A stretch of 64,000 nucleotides of DNA from Burkholderia sp. Ac-20365 (GCF_017104715.1 NZ_JAAGPI010000002.1:496001-560000); one strand, 5' to 3'; counted from the first letter of the stretch, positions 28,093 to 37,555 are shown. Notes: a model not told the origin generated them from the letters alone. Program-made: numbers and translations.

Positions 28093-29622
28093 TCAGGCGT
28101 GCTGCTTCGCGGTCGCTCGGGCGAACCACGCGTCGATGTCGCGGGTGACGCTTTCGAGCGTGCCCGGCTCGACGTGCAGGCCGAGCTTTGAACGACGCCA
28201 CAACACGTCCTGCGCCGTCGTCGCCCATTCGGATTCGCGCAGATAGCGCAGTTCGGCTTCATAGAGGCCAGGCGAAAATTGCTGGCCGAGATCGGCCAAT
28301 GAGCGCGCTGAGCCGATCACACGTCCGGCGCGCGTGCCGTAAGCCCGCGCATATCGACGTGCGAGCCCAGCGGGCAGCCATGCATGCTGCTGCGCGAACT
28401 GCGCCGCGAAGCGCTCGAAATCCGCGTGCGCGATATCGCCGCCGGGCAGCGGTGCGCCCGCTGTCCACGTCGGCTTGTCGTGCTGCAACGCGCGCGTGAG
28501 ATCGTCGACGGCTTCTTCGGCGAGCTTGCGGAACGTCGTGATCTTGCCGCCGAACACCGACAGCAATGGTGCTTCGCCAGCAGGCGCATCGAGTTCGAGG
28601 CGGTAGTCGCGCGTCACGGCTGACGGGTTGTCCGCGTTCTCGTCTTCCAGCAGCGGACGCACGCCGGAATACGTCCAGTACACGTCGCGCGGCGCGATGT
28701 GCTGCTTGAAATAGCGGTTGATCGAATCGCACAGATACTGCGTTTCGGATCCTTCGATCGCCACCTTCGACGGATCGCCCTTGTATTCGAGGTCCGTCGT
28801 GCCGATCAGTGTGAAGTCGCGCTCATACGGAATCGCAAAGATGATGCGCTTGTCCGGGTTCTGGAAGATGTACGCGTGATCGTGATCGAACAGCTTGCGC
28901 ACGACGATGTGGCTGCCTTTCACGAGCCGCACGCTGTAATTCGCTTCGCGTGCGAGCGGGCCGCGCAGCAGTTCGCCGACCCACGGACCCGCCGCATTCG
29001 CGATCGAACGCGCGCGCGCTGTCAGCATGGAGCCGTCCGCGCGCTGCAATTGCGCATGCCATTCACCATTCACGCGTTTGGCGGCGATCAGCTTCGTACG
29101 CGTCAGGATGGTCGCGCCGCGTTCCTGCGCATCGAGCGCGTTCAGCACGACGAGACGCGCGTCGTCGACCCAGCCATCCGAATACACGAAGCCGCGTTTG
29201 ATCGAATCGATCAGCGGCTTGCCCGCGGCGTGCTTGCGCATGTCGATGCCGCGCGAGCCGGGCAGCAATTCCCGACGCGCAAGGTGGTCATAGAGAAAGA
29301 GGCCGGCGCGAATCAGCCACGCGGGCCGCAGATCGGGCATATGCGGCATCACGAAGCGCAGCGGCCACATGATGTGCGGCGCGGCGCGCAGCAGCGTCTC
29401 GCGTTCCTGCAGCGCCTTGCGCACGAGCCCGAACTCACGGTACTCCAGATAGCGCAGGCCGCCGTGAATGAGCTTGGTGCTGGCCGACGACGTATGCGCG
29501 GCCAGATCGTCCTGTTCGCACAGCAGCACGGACAGACCGCGGCCCGCTGCGTCGCGCGCGATGCCCGCGCCGTTGATCCCGCCGCCGACGACGAGCAGGT
29601 CGTAAATGGAGTCTTGCGTCAC
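28093..29622 (-). CDS. glpD: Aerobic glycerol-3-phosphate dehydrogenase GlpD
   Basis: GlpD is the membrane-associated flavoprotein that oxidises glycerol 3-phosphate to dihydroxyacetone phosphate and passes electrons to quinone. The 509-residue protein starts with the FAD dinucleotide motif DLLVVGGGINGAGIARDAAGRG, then STKLIHGGLRYLEY, and has the central IFAIPYERDFTLIGTTDLEYKGD block. Two GlpR-like operators lie 48-100 bases upstream. glpK follows, and no glpF is seen here. Confidence 0.98.
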   Translation of the reverse strand: MTQDSIYDLLVVGGGINGAGIARDAAGRGLSVLLCEQDDLAAHTSSASTKLIHGGLRYLEYREFGLVRKALQERETLLRAAPHIMWPLRFVMPHMPDLRPAWLIRAGLFLYDHLARRELLPGSRGIDMRKHAAGKPLIDSIKRGFVYSDGWVDDARLVVLNALDAQERGATILTRTKLIAAKRVNGEWHAQLQRADGSMLTARARSIANAAGPWVGELLRGPLAREANYSVRLVKGSHIVVRKLFDHDHAYIFQNPDKRIIFAIPYERDFTLIGTTDLEYKGDPSKVAIEGSETQYLCDSINRYFKQHIAPRDVYWTYSGVRPLLEDENADNPSAVTRDYRLELDAPAGEAPLLSVFGGKITTFRKLAEEAVDDLTRALQHDKPTWTAGAPLPGGDIAHADFERFAAQFAQQHAWLPAGLARRYARAYGTRAGRVIGSARSLADLGQQFSPGLYEAELRYLRESEWATTAQDVLWRRSKLGLHVEPGTLESVTRDIDAWFARATAKQHA

Positions 29623-29669
29623 CCGGAATGCCCCTGAGGGAGGAAAAAGTAGGGTTGATGTGAGTTCGT

Positions 29670-29720
29670 AATGTTCGTTTTCGAAACTTTAATGAACATA
29701 TTCGAAAAAGTAAAGTTCGA
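29670..29720. promoter_or_regulatory. Candidate GlpR operators upstream of glpD
   Basis: ATGTTCGTTTTCGAAACTT at 29671-29689 is close to the E. coli GlpR consensus, which is built on ATGTTCG and CGAACAT half sites. A second, weaker site ATATTCGAAAAAG follows near 29698-29710. Both lie within 100 bases of the glpD start, on the upstream side. With glpR encoded 1.3 kb away, local control by its product is likely. Confidence 0.75.
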
Positions 29721-29825
29721 CTTGCCGCATATCGGTGCGCGATTTTGCGCGCCGGTGGCAGGATTCGCGCGCCCGGACGATACTTCCGGCAACGAGCCGT
29801 ACGACGGCGATACGAGGTGAAATTC

Positions 29826-30215
29826 ATGCGTGGAATCTGGAAGACGGGCGCGGGGGCGCTGGCAATCGCGGCAGCGCTGGCGGGTTGCGTGAGTACGCCG
29901 AGCCTGAACGGGACGCTGGGCGCGCCGTCGTTCGCCGATTTGCAGGCAATGTGCGGAAGCCAGCCCGCCGATTACGGCAGCGACGCGCAATCCGTCTATG
30001 TGACGCTATTCGACGCCTATGTGGCCAACAAGCGCGGCGGGGTATCGAAGGCGGATTACTGCGCGTTCCAGACGGCGCTTGCCCAGCGCTACGCGGCGCA
30101 GGGCGCGAGCACGGATCCGCAGATGCGCAACCAGTGGGTCGAGTTCTTCAACGCACAGCGCGTGAAAGCGCTGAGCTGGCGCGCCGCCGTCGATCCGACG
30201 CTGCGCAGCGGCTGA
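29826..30215 (+). CDS. Small predicted lipoprotein, function unknown
   Basis: The 129-residue protein begins MRGIWKTGAGALAIAAALAGC, a type II signal peptide with lipobox LAGC and the modified cysteine at about position 21. The mature part (TPSLNGTLGAPSFADLQAMCG) has two further cysteines and no recognised domain. It is preceded by GAGGTGA at 29814-29820, a strong ribosome site. It is divergent from glpD, so the GlpR sites could also touch its promoter, but no functional link is evident. Confidence 0.78.
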   Translation: MRGIWKTGAGALAIAAALAGCVSTPSLNGTLGAPSFADLQAMCGSQPADYGSDAQSVYVTLFDAYVANKRGGVSKADYCAFQTALAQRYAAQGASTDPQMRNQWVEFFNAQRVKALSWRAAVDPTLRSG

Positions 30216-30399
30216 GCGCTCACGCCGACGCGCCGCTCAACCATGGCGGGGCGGGCCCGAAAACATAAAGACGGCCAGGCGGGCAATGCCGCGTGACCGT
30301 CCAGGCGTCCGTATGATCGCGTGTCCGTTGCGAACACGCCCCCGGCCGCAGGGATCTGACAGGCAAACGCGTATAGGTATATAGCGCGCTCGATTGCCG

Positions 30400-30597
30400 T
30401 CAGGAAAAGCGCTTGATCGCTCGAAGAGCCGTATCGCCCGATTCCGTGATGCGCCATTGTTGCAAGCCCGACGCGAGTTTTTCGAGCTCCACCAACTGCC
30501 GTTCGAGCAGTGCATCAAGCTCTTCGCGTTCCATATCGACCTGGTTAGGGGCGTCCTTGACGAGCAACAACGTGGCGAATTCATGCGGACTCAGCAT
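30400..30597 (-). CDS. Small hypothetical protein (65 aa)
   Basis: The predicted product begins MLSPHEFATLLLVKDAPNQVDMEREELDALLERQLVELEKLASG and is mostly helical, with a heptad-like leucine pattern. A GGAGAG just upstream of ATG 30597 supports the start, and codon use looks genuine. The C terminus (ITESGDTALRAIKRF) resembles the wing region of small winged-helix proteins, but no family is recognised. It stands alone between the lipoprotein gene and glpR. Confidence 0.68.
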   Translation of the reverse strand: MLSPHEFATLLLVKDAPNQVDMEREELDALLERQLVELEKLASGLQQWRITESGDTALRAIKRFS

Positions 30598-30965
30598 CGT
30601 TTCTCTCCATGTCAAGCGTACTCGGGTTGCCATTGCGCCAGCCGACGGCCCTGCCGGCAGACGGAGGATCCATTGGGCAGCGAACCCACGGATCAGGCCT
30701 GAAGTTTTGCTTTCTTCACCCCATGTCCAACGCATGCCGCTCAGTCCGGGGACGTTTAAGGACGTTGGGGAACTGGAGTGTAGTCAATTGCAGCCGGAAG
30801 TCCAACACGGCCCCAGTAAATTTTCCCGTTGACAGCGGCGCGTGCGAGAGGCGGTCTGGTCCGCGCAGCAAATCCTTGATTTCACTGTAACTTTTGCGTG
30901 CGCTGCAGCATGGCGGAAATGAGCGGTGCGGCTGTGGAGGCCAATCCGGCCGTACCGCGCGCATG
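30598..30965. other. Gene-free stretch between the 65-aa gene and glpR
   Basis: These 368 bases hold no convincing gene on either strand. They contain the ribosome site and presumably the promoter of the 65-residue gene, and the 3' region of glpR. No clear terminator, repeat or RNA structure was found. Confidence 0.5.
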
Positions 30966-31745
30966 TCATTCGGCAATGTAGACCTGGGTGCCCGCGTTGG
31001 TCAGCGTTTCGGTCATGTCGGGCGGCGGCGGGGCGTCGGTGAAGAGCGAGTCGATCTGGTTCAGATGCCCCTGGCGTACAAGCGCCGGGCGACCGAATTT
31101 GGAGTGATCGGCGGCGAGGAAGACGGTGCGCGAATGTTCGATGATCGCCTCCGCGACGCGCACCTCGCGCGTATCGAAGTCGCGCAGCGTGCCATCCGTT
31201 TCGATGCTCGACGTGCCGATGATCGCGAAGTCGACCTTGAACTGGCGGATGAAGTCGATTGCGAGTTCGCCGACGATACCCTTGTCCCACGGACGCACGA
31301 TCCCGCCCGTCACCAGCACCTCGCAGTCCGGGTAGCCGCTCATCATGCTCGCGACGTTCAGGTTGTTCGTGATCACGCGCAAGCCGCGATGACGGTTCAG
31401 CGCGCGCGCGACTTCTTCCGTCGTCGTGCCGAGGTTGATGAAGAGGGATGCCTGATCGGGAATGTGTGTGGCGACGAGCGCGGCGATGCGCCGCTTCTCG
31501 TCATGGAACATCCGCTGCCGCGCGCTGTACGACACGTTCTCGGAACTCGTCGGCAGACTGGCGCCACCGTGATAGCGGCGCAGCAGGTTCATGTCGGCGA
31601 GCCAGTTGACGTCGCGGCGGATCGTCTGCGGTGTGACATCGAAGTGCGCGGCCAGATCGTCGACCGTGACAAAGCCGTCGCGTTGCACCCACTCCAGCAG
31701 TTCCTGTTGACGTGCGTTAAGCGTGAGGCGGGGGTCTCGTGTCAT
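30966..31745 (-). CDS. glpR: DeoR-family regulator, glycerol-3-phosphate repressor GlpR
   Basis: The 259-residue protein has a DeoR helix-turn-helix at the N terminus (RQQELLEWVQRDGFVTVDDLAAHFDVTPQTIRRDVNWL) and a sugar-phosphate sensor domain (INLGTTTEEVARAL, TNNLNVA, GGIVRPWDKGIVGE, AADHSKFGRPALV). The HTH recognition helix TPQTIRRDVNWL matches GlpR proteins, and glpD-glpK lie nearby with matching operators. It is on the same strand as glpD but separated by two small genes, so it has its own promoter. Confidence 0.92.
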   Translation of the reverse strand: MTRDPRLTLNARQQELLEWVQRDGFVTVDDLAAHFDVTPQTIRRDVNWLADMNLLRRYHGGASLPTSSENVSYSARQRMFHDEKRRIAALVATHIPDQASLFINLGTTTEEVARALNRHRGLRVITNNLNVASMMSGYPDCEVLVTGGIVRPWDKGIVGELAIDFIRQFKVDFAIIGTSSIETDGTLRDFDTREVRVAEAIIEHSRTVFLAADHSKFGRPALVRQGHLNQIDSLFTDAPPPPDMTETLTNAGTQVYIAE

Positions 31746-32171
31746 GATGATTTTTGTGAGCGCCGCACCAGCGGGCGAAGGTTGGCTTGGCCGTATTGTA
31801 AGACGTTCGTTGTGTTCGTCGTCGCCGGCCCCGGGCTGATGACTTTTTCGATTTCACGGACAGCGGGCGAAAGACTTCGTAAGACGCCTCTCGCGAAGCG
31901 GCTGTATTGTGCGATGTGAATCTCGCCAGGTCGTCCGAATAATCCGAAACATGATCTTTCCGCATTCGCACGATCAATCAACGAATGGGCGGAACTGCGT
32001 CGAACCGGCATGGTCTGTGCTGTGTTATCTGCGGATTTGCAGAGCAACGACTAAGATGAAGATAAAAATTCAATGTTGCAAGGCACTGTAGCTGTCACGG
32101 GCGGCGGTCGAACCGGGATCAATGCGGTTCAGCCCGCGCACGAGGCGCTACGGTTTTCGGAGCGAACTTTT
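31746..32171. other. Gene-free stretch between glpR and the ferritin-like gene
   Basis: This is a 426-base divergent intergenic region that should contain the promoters of glpR (minus) and of the ferritin-like gene (plus). It is AT-richer towards 31900-32075 (for example AAGATGAAGATAAAAATTCA near 32055). A ribosome site GGAG lies near 32159, before ATG 32172. No repeat or terminator was recognised. Confidence 0.5.
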
Positions 32172-32999
32172 ATGCACAACGAGGCTGGCCACGTGATGCC
32201 CTGGCGCATCGAAGATATCGATCTCAACCGCATCGACCGTCAACGCGCGGTCGCCAATGAAGATCTGTTGCTGTTGCTGTGTGCGGCTTCGTTTATCGAA
32301 AGCGGTTCTGATCTTTACACGAGCAATCTGAGCAGGTTCTTCAATGGCGATCCCGAGGTGTCCGCGTGGCTCAACACTGAATGGGAACCCGAAGAGTTGC
32401 AGCACGGACGCGCGCTGAGGGCCTACGTCGCGCACGTGTGGCCAGAGTTCGATTGGGACACGGCGTTTCGCAACTTCTTTGAAGAGTATTCGAAGACCTG
32501 CAACATGGAAGACTTCGAGAAGACGCGTGCGCTGGAGATGGTCGCGCGCTGCGTCGTCGAGACGGGCACGGCCACGCTGTATCGCGCGATCGGCGCGTGC
32601 TCGGACGAACCGGTGCTGAAGGAAATCACCGACAACATCCGCACTGACGAAGTCCGTCACTACAAGCACTTTTTCAAGTACTTCAAGAAGTACAACAAGA
32701 TCGAAGGCAATGGCCGGCTCGCCGTGCTCGGTGCGCTGATGCGCCGCGTGATCGAGATCAAGAACGAAGACTCGGAGATCGCGCTGCGTCACGTGCTGAT
32801 GGTCCGTTATCCCGAGCGCGTCAACGACCCCGCCTATCACCGCGACAAGGCGGCGCGCGTGAACAGGCTCGTGCGGCACAACCTGTCGGCTGATATGTGT
32901 GTGAAGATGCTGCTCAAGCCGCTCGATCTGCCCGCGAAGATACAGCCCGGTGTGCATTACCCGCTCGCGAAGATCACGCAGCACGTGTTTTTCCGCTGA
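32172..32999 (+). CDS. Ferritin-like diiron-fold protein, function unknown
   Basis: The 275-residue all-helical protein carries possible diiron ligands: FIESGSDLYT, TEWEPEELQHGRAL (an E-x-x-H pair), EMVARCVVETGTATLY and RTDEVRHYKHFFKYF (second E-x-x-H). The two E-x-x-H motifs plus glutamates on separate helices match ferritin-like or acyl-ACP desaturase-like proteins. ATG 32172 is preceded by GGAG. The likely role is oxygen-dependent chemistry or iron handling; the substrate is unknown. A terminator follows 50 bases after the stop. Confidence 0.8.
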   Translation: MHNEAGHVMPWRIEDIDLNRIDRQRAVANEDLLLLLCAASFIESGSDLYTSNLSRFFNGDPEVSAWLNTEWEPEELQHGRALRAYVAHVWPEFDWDTAFRNFFEEYSKTCNMEDFEKTRALEMVARCVVETGTATLYRAIGACSDEPVLKEITDNIRTDEVRHYKHFFKYFKKYNKIEGNGRLAVLGALMRRVIEIKNEDSEIALRHVLMVRYPERVNDPAYHRDKAARVNRLVRHNLSADMCVKMLLKPLDLPAKIQPGVHYPLAKITQHVFFR

Positions 33000-33048
33000 G
33001 CGTCGCAGGGCGCCAGGCGGGTTCGGAATTGAGAGCCGCCAATGCATG

Positions 33049-33080
33049 AATGGCCCGCTTTTCACGCGGGCCATTTGCAT
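33049..33080 (+). terminator. Terminator after the ferritin-like gene
   Basis: A 10-bp stem AATGGCCCGC / GCGGGCCATT with a 7-base loop TTTTCAC is followed by a moderate T-rich tail. It ends the upstream gene and lies about 50 bases before the start of the next one. Confidence 0.7.
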
Positions 33081-33128
33081 TTGCGCCGAACATGGGATGC
33101 GAGCGCGCCTATTACGGAGGACACAGTC

Positions 33129-33653
33129 ATGGCAGCACCCGCGGATCAAAAACCTGCGCTCGATCAGCAGATATTCGACGAATGGCCGGCCGAATTGCGT
33201 GCGCTGTTCGACGGTTCGGCGCTTGCATCGAAGATCGGTTTCACCGCTTCGCTTCTGACCGTCGACGAAAGCGGCGCACATCTGCGCACCTCTCTGCTCG
33301 GCATTGGTGAACTGTATGCGCCGGATTCGCGCACGTTGTGCATCGCGCTGTGGCCGCAATCGCGCGCCGCGCGAGCGATTGCACGCAGCGGCCGCGCCGC
33401 GCTGACCTTCGTGTTCGATGAAGCGTTCTATCAGGTTCAACTTGCGCTTGCGCCGTTGCATGCGGACGCTGCGGGGCTTGCGTGCTTCACGGGATCGATC
33501 GAATCTGGCGAGGCGCAGCGCGTGCCATATGCACGTTTGACCGCAGGCATCACGTTCGATCTGGAAGAGGGGAAAGACGCGGTGCTCGAACGCTGGACAC
33601 AGCAGATCGAGCACCTGAAGCGAGCTGCCGCGAGCGCGGCGGCTGGTAGTTAG
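33129..33653 (+). CDS. Pyridoxamine 5'-phosphate oxidase-like split-barrel protein
   Basis: The 174-residue protein has a flavin-reductase-like split-barrel pattern (KIGFTASLLTVDESGAHLRTSLLGIGELYAPDSRTLCIALWPQSRAARAIARSGRAALTFVFDEAFYQVQL). It belongs to the broad PNPOx-like superfamily, where FMN or a related cofactor is bound by a dimer. ATG 33129 follows ACGGAGGACACAGTC, a good ribosome site. No PLP-specific residues can be placed, so it is not called PdxH. It stands as a single gene. Confidence 0.72.
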   Translation: MAAPADQKPALDQQIFDEWPAELRALFDGSALASKIGFTASLLTVDESGAHLRTSLLGIGELYAPDSRTLCIALWPQSRAARAIARSGRAALTFVFDEAFYQVQLALAPLHADAAGLACFTGSIESGEAQRVPYARLTAGITFDLEEGKDAVLERWTQQIEHLKRAAASAAAGS

Positions 33654-33699
33654 CAGGCGACACGCCTGCATCGAAAATGCGAGGCGTCTTCGCGGCGCG

Positions 33700-35241
33700 T
33701 CAGTTGCCGCGCTGACCGCGCGGCGAGTCGTTACGCGACTTGCCGCCGCCGCCGAGCAGTGCGCCCGGATTCGCATTGCGCGGCTTGCGCGGTGCGTGCG
33801 CAGCATGCGGCGTGTGCGCGCTGCCTTCATGCGCGACAGCACGCGGCTTGTCCTGGTGACGCTGCCCTTCGGTGCGAGCATGCGCAGGCTTCTGGCCTTG
33901 CGGCTTGGCGTGCTGCTTCGGCTTGTCGCCGGATGCGCGCTGACCGTTGCGCGATCCGCCATTGCCGTTTCCGCCCGCTGCACCTTCGCGTTTCTGCTGG
34001 CCTTGCGCCTGACGCTGGCCTTGACCTTGGCCTTGTCCCTGACGCGGCTGACGTCCGCCGCCGCCCTGGCTGCGGCGCTGGATCGGCTCGGGCCGCGCGT
34101 TCGGATCCGGTTCGAAGCCGGGGATGACTTCCTGCGGCACTGCGCGCTTGATCAGCTTCTCGATGTCCTTCAGCAATTGAAGTTCATCGACGCACACCAG
34201 CGACACCGCCTCGCCCGTCGCGCCCGCACGACCCGTACGGCCGATGCGGTGCACGTAGTCTTCCGGCACGTTCGGCAGATCGAAGTTGACGACGTGCGGC
34301 AACTGGTCGATATCGATACCGCGCGCGGCGATGTCCGTCGCGACCAGCACCTGCAGCGTGTTGTTCTTGAACTCGGCCAGCGCACGCGTGCGGGCCGACT
34401 GGCTCTTGTTGCCGTGAATGGCCAGCGCGCTGATGCCGTCCTTCGTCAGTTGCTCGGCGAGACGGTTCGCGCCGTGCTTCGTGCGCGTGAACACGAGCAC
34501 CTGAAACCAGTTGTGCTGCTTGATCAGATGCGTGAGCATCTCGCGCTTGCGGTCGCGATCGACCGGGTGAATCTTCTGCGCGACCGTCTCGGCCGTCGTG
34601 TTGCGGCGCGCGACTTCGATCAGCGCGGGCGAGTCGAGCAGGCCGTCGGCCAGTGCCTTGATTTCGTCCGAGAAGGTGGCCGAGAACAGCAGGTTCTGGC
34701 GCTTCGGCGGCAGCTTGGCAAGCACGCGCTTGATGTCGTGGATGAAGCCCATGTCGAGCATGCGGTCGGCTTCGTCGAGCACGAGGATCTCGAGATGCGA
34801 CAGGTCGATGGTCTTCTGCTGCATGTGATCGAGCAGACGGCCGGGCGTCGCAACCACGATATCGACACCGCGCCGCAACGCGTCGATCTGCGGATTGATG
34901 CCGACGCCGCCGAACATCACGGTCGACTTCAGCTTCAGATACTTGCCGTACTGGCGCACGCTTTCTTCGACCTGCGCGGCGAGTTCGCGCGTCGGCGTGA
35001 GGATCAGTGCGCGAATGACGCGCTTGCCGCCCGGCGCGGGCGGCATCGTGAGAAGACGTTGCAGGATGGGCAGCGTGAAGCCGGCCGTCTTGCCGGTGCC
35101 GGTCTGTGCGCCGGCCAGCAGGTCGCCGCCGTTCAGCACGGCGGGGATGGCTTGCTGCTGGATCGGAGTCGGCGACGTGTAACCGAGTTCGTTGACTGCG
35201 CGGACCAGCTGTTCGGACAAGCCGAGGGAATCAAAAGACAT
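33700..35241 (-). CDS. DEAD-box ATP-dependent RNA helicase, RhlE type
   Basis: The 513-residue helicase has the full motif set: Q motif [14 protein letters not shown], Walker A AQTGTGKT, Ia [12 protein letters not shown] ([13 protein letters not shown]), [19 protein letters not shown] and HRIGRTGR. The C-terminal 140 residues are a low-complexity tail rich in glycine, glutamine, arginine and histidine, as in RhlE proteins, which may bind RNA. ATG 35241 is preceded by AAAGAG on the minus strand. A short 9-bp tandem repeat lies in its leader. Confidence 0.93.
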   Translation of the reverse strand: MSFDSLGLSEQLVRAVNELGYTSPTPIQQQAIPAVLNGGDLLAGAQTGTGKTAGFTLPILQRLLTMPPAPGGKRVIRALILTPTRELAAQVEESVRQYGKYLKLKSTVMFGGVGINPQIDALRRGVDIVVATPGRLLDHMQQKTIDLSHLEILVLDEADRMLDMGFIHDIKRVLAKLPPKRQNLLFSATFSDEIKALADGLLDSPALIEVARRNTTAETVAQKIHPVDRDRKREMLTHLIKQHNWFQVLVFTRTKHGANRLAEQLTKDGISALAIHGNKSQSARTRALAEFKNNTLQVLVATDIAARGIDIDQLPHVVNFDLPNVPEDYVHRIGRTGRAGATGEAVSLVCVDELQLLKDIEKLIKRAVPQEVIPGFEPDPNARPEPIQRRSQGGGGRQPRQGQGQGQGQRQAQGQQKREGAAGGNGNGGSRNGQRASGDKPKQHAKPQGQKPAHARTEGQRHQDKPRAVAHEGSAHTPHAAHAPRKPRNANPGALLGGGGKSRNDSPRGQRGN

Positions 35242-35306
35242 AAAAACTCTTTGCAATGCAATTGTGCAAACGGTGTGGACGCGGCCTTTTCAGGCGCGCT
35301 CCGGGG

Positions 35307-35351
35307 CGACCAATACGACCAACACGGTCAATACGACCAATGCGACCGCTC
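35307..35351. repeat. Imperfect 9-bp tandem repeat in the helicase leader
   Basis: Five head-to-tail copies of a 9-base unit related to CGACCAATA, the last one divergent, lie 66 bases upstream of the helicase start on its transcribed strand. Nothing else in the window shares this unit. Confidence 0.8.
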
Positions 35352-35466
35352 GCCCGACACTCACCGTTCACGGAGAAATCGGCGGCACGCGTGATGCGTG
35401 CCGAATTGCTCGACGAGCTATGCAGACACGTCGACTGGCATTAAGTTGCATCCGTCGTCACGTGCG

Positions 35467-36087
35467 TCATGCGACATAACGCGCGACGCTGACGAACTGA
35501 CACAGACTGCCGGCGAGTACGAACAGGTGCCAGATGCCATGTCCGTGCCGGATGCGCTCGTCGTTGATGAAGAAATAGATGCCAGCGCTATAGATGAGTC
35601 CGCCTGCAAGCAGCCAGACTGTGCCCGCGGCCGGCAACGCAGTGACCAGCGGGCGGATGGCAACGAGCGCGAGCCATCCCATCAGCACATACAGCACCAT
35701 CGATACGCTGCGGGTGCGTCGCCCGAGCGTGAGTTCCTGCACGATCCCCAGCGCGGCCAGACCCCAGCTCACGCCGAACAGCGACCATCCCCATGGGCCA
35801 CGCAAGGTGACCAGTGTAAACGGCGTATAGCTGCCTGCGATCAGCAGATAAATTGCAGAGTGATCGCACTTCTGCAAAATTGCTTTAAGACGCGGCTGAC
35901 GCACAGCGTGATACAGCGTCGAAATGCCGTATAGCGCGCACAGCATCGCGCCATAGACGCTGAAGCTCACGACCTTGTACGCATCGCCGTCCAGCGCGCC
36001 CATCGTCACGAGCGTCGCCAGCCCCGCCACCGACAGCACAGCGCCGACGAGGTGAGTGATGCTGTTCAGACGCTCCCCGACCTGCAT
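35467..36087 (-). CDS. Hemolysin III/YqfA (PAQR-type) membrane protein
   Basis: The 206-residue protein has seven predicted membrane segments and the family hallmarks GERLNSITHLVGAVLS at the N terminus, YGISTLYHAV and SAIYLLIAGSYTPFTLV, with HGIWHLFVLAGS near the C terminus. The conserved histidines (in THLVGA, LYHAV and IWHLF) are expected metal ligands of the PAQR fold. The name hemolysin is historical; in E. coli a homologue relates to membrane homeostasis. Confidence 0.9.
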   Translation of the reverse strand: MQVGERLNSITHLVGAVLSVAGLATLVTMGALDGDAYKVVSFSVYGAMLCALYGISTLYHAVRQPRLKAILQKCDHSAIYLLIAGSYTPFTLVTLRGPWGWSLFGVSWGLAALGIVQELTLGRRTRSVSMVLYVLMGWLALVAIRPLVTALPAAGTVWLLAGGLIYSAGIYFFINDERIRHGHGIWHLFVLAGSLCQFVSVARYVA

Positions 36088-36191
36088 GATACTTCCTCCT
36101 GCATGATGCCCATCTCATCAGACTACCAACACGGGACGCACGTTATATGCCCGATATGTCAGATGTCTTCGACAAATCTCGAAAACCAGCA

Positions 36192-36239
36192 CCTGAAAAA
36201 AGCGAAGGGCGCGGCCGCGATTATCGCAGGCCGCGCCCC
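36192..36239 (-). terminator. Terminator after the triheme cytochrome gene
   Basis: A 10-bp GC stem (GGGCGCGGCC at 36207-36216 with its complement at 36229-36238) closes a 12-base loop that is itself partly self-complementary. On the minus strand it is followed by TTCGCTTTTTT. It lies about 18 bases after the stop codon of the cytochrome gene. Confidence 0.85.
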
Positions 36240-36256
36240 AAACCTTCAGACGACGC

Positions 36257-37555
36257 TCAGTCGAGCGGCGCCGAACGCAGATCGGACACTTGTTGCGGCG
36301 ACACAGCCGTGCCGTGGTTGCCCCACGACTGGCGGATGTAGGTCACAACGGCTGCGACTTCCGTATTCGACAGCGATTGCGCGAACGGCGGCATGCCGTA
36401 CGGCTTCGGATTGCCACCCGTGCTCGGCGGATAACCTCCGTTGAGCACCATGCGGATCGGGTTCACGGCCGACGGCATCTGGATCGACGGATTGTTCGCG
36501 AGCGGCGGGAACGACGGCGGCATGCCGAGACCGTTTTCCGCGTGGCACTTCGCGCAGTTGTCAGCGTAGATCTTCTGGCCTTGCTTCAACAGTTCGCCGC
36601 CGAACTGTTGCGACGTTTCCAGCTGCAGATGCTCAGGCGCTTCGTCCTTCTGCGGAATCGTCTTCAGGTACGTCGACATCGCGTGAATGTCTTCGTCCGA
36701 CATGTACTGCAGGCTGTTGTGAACCACTTCAGCCATCGGACCGAACACGGCGCCGCGTTGCGACACACCCGTCTTCAGCAGATCGGAGATGTCCTTGATG
36801 TCCCAGTCGCCGAGCCCGGCTTCCTTGTTCGACGTCAGCGAAGGCGCGTACCAGTTCTGCAGCGGGATCAGACCGCCCGCGAAGGCCGCCGAGTTCACCG
36901 GACCGCCCATCGCGTTGATCGACGTGTGGCACATGCCGCAGTGGCCGAGGCCTTCGATCAGATACGCACCGCGGTTCCATTCCACCGACTTGGTCGGATC
37001 CGGCTTGTACTCGCCTTCACGGAAGAACAGCGTGCGCCAGCCGATCAGCAGGTTACGGTTGTTGAACGGGAACTTCAGTTCATGCGGACGGCTCGGCACG
37101 GCAACGGGCGGAACCGAGCGCAGATAGGCGTAGATCGCGTCGGCATCGGCGCGCGAGACCTTCGTGTAGCTCGTGAACGGGAAGGCCGGGTAAAGCAGGC
37201 TGCCGTCCTTCGAGCGGCCCGTATGCATCGCGCGATAGAAGTCGTCCTGCGACCATTTGCCGATACCGTATTGATCGTCAGGCGTGATGTTCGGCGTGAA
37301 CAGTGTGCCGAACGGTGTCAGCATGGGCAGGCCGCCGGCGAATTCCTTGCCGCCGCGCACCGTGTGGCACGCGATACAGTCGCCGGCGCGGGCGAGGTAC
37401 TCACCCTTCTTGATCAATGCTGCCTGGTCTGCCGGTGTGGCCGCCATGGCCGTGCCGTTGTGCAGATAATCGCTGCCCGTCCACAGGACGGGAACCAGCG
37501 CGGCCGCCGCTACCAGGACGACAGCCGAAAGCGCGAACAAAGACTTGCGTTTCAT
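36257..37555 (-). CDS. Triheme cytochrome c (alcohol/gluconate dehydrogenase cytochrome subunit type)
   Basis: The 432-residue protein has an N-terminal signal or anchor (MKRKSLFALSAVVLVAAAALVPVLW) and three heme motifs: CIACHT, CGMCHT and CAKCHA. The surrounding sequence (LTPFGTLFTPNITPDDQYGIGKWSQDDFYRAMHTG) matches the membrane-bound cytochrome subunits of gluconate and alcohol dehydrogenases, which pass electrons to ubiquinone. No flavoprotein or quinoprotein catalytic subunit lies next to it; only a second cytochrome does, upstream by 20 bases on the same strand. The partner dehydrogenase is therefore elsewhere or unknown. Confidence 0.93.
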   Translation of the reverse strand: MKRKSLFALSAVVLVAAAALVPVLWTGSDYLHNGTAMAATPADQAALIKKGEYLARAGDCIACHTVRGGKEFAGGLPMLTPFGTLFTPNITPDDQYGIGKWSQDDFYRAMHTGRSKDGSLLYPAFPFTSYTKVSRADADAIYAYLRSVPPVAVPSRPHELKFPFNNRNLLIGWRTLFFREGEYKPDPTKSVEWNRGAYLIEGLGHCGMCHTSINAMGGPVNSAAFAGGLIPLQNWYAPSLTSNKEAGLGDWDIKDISDLLKTGVSQRGAVFGPMAEVVHNSLQYMSDEDIHAMSTYLKTIPQKDEAPEHLQLETSQQFGGELLKQGQKIYADNCAKCHAENGLGMPPSFPPLANNPSIQMPSAVNPIRMVLNGGYPPSTGGNPKPYGMPPFAQSLSNTEVAAVVTYIRQSWGNHGTAVSPQQVSDLRSAPLD

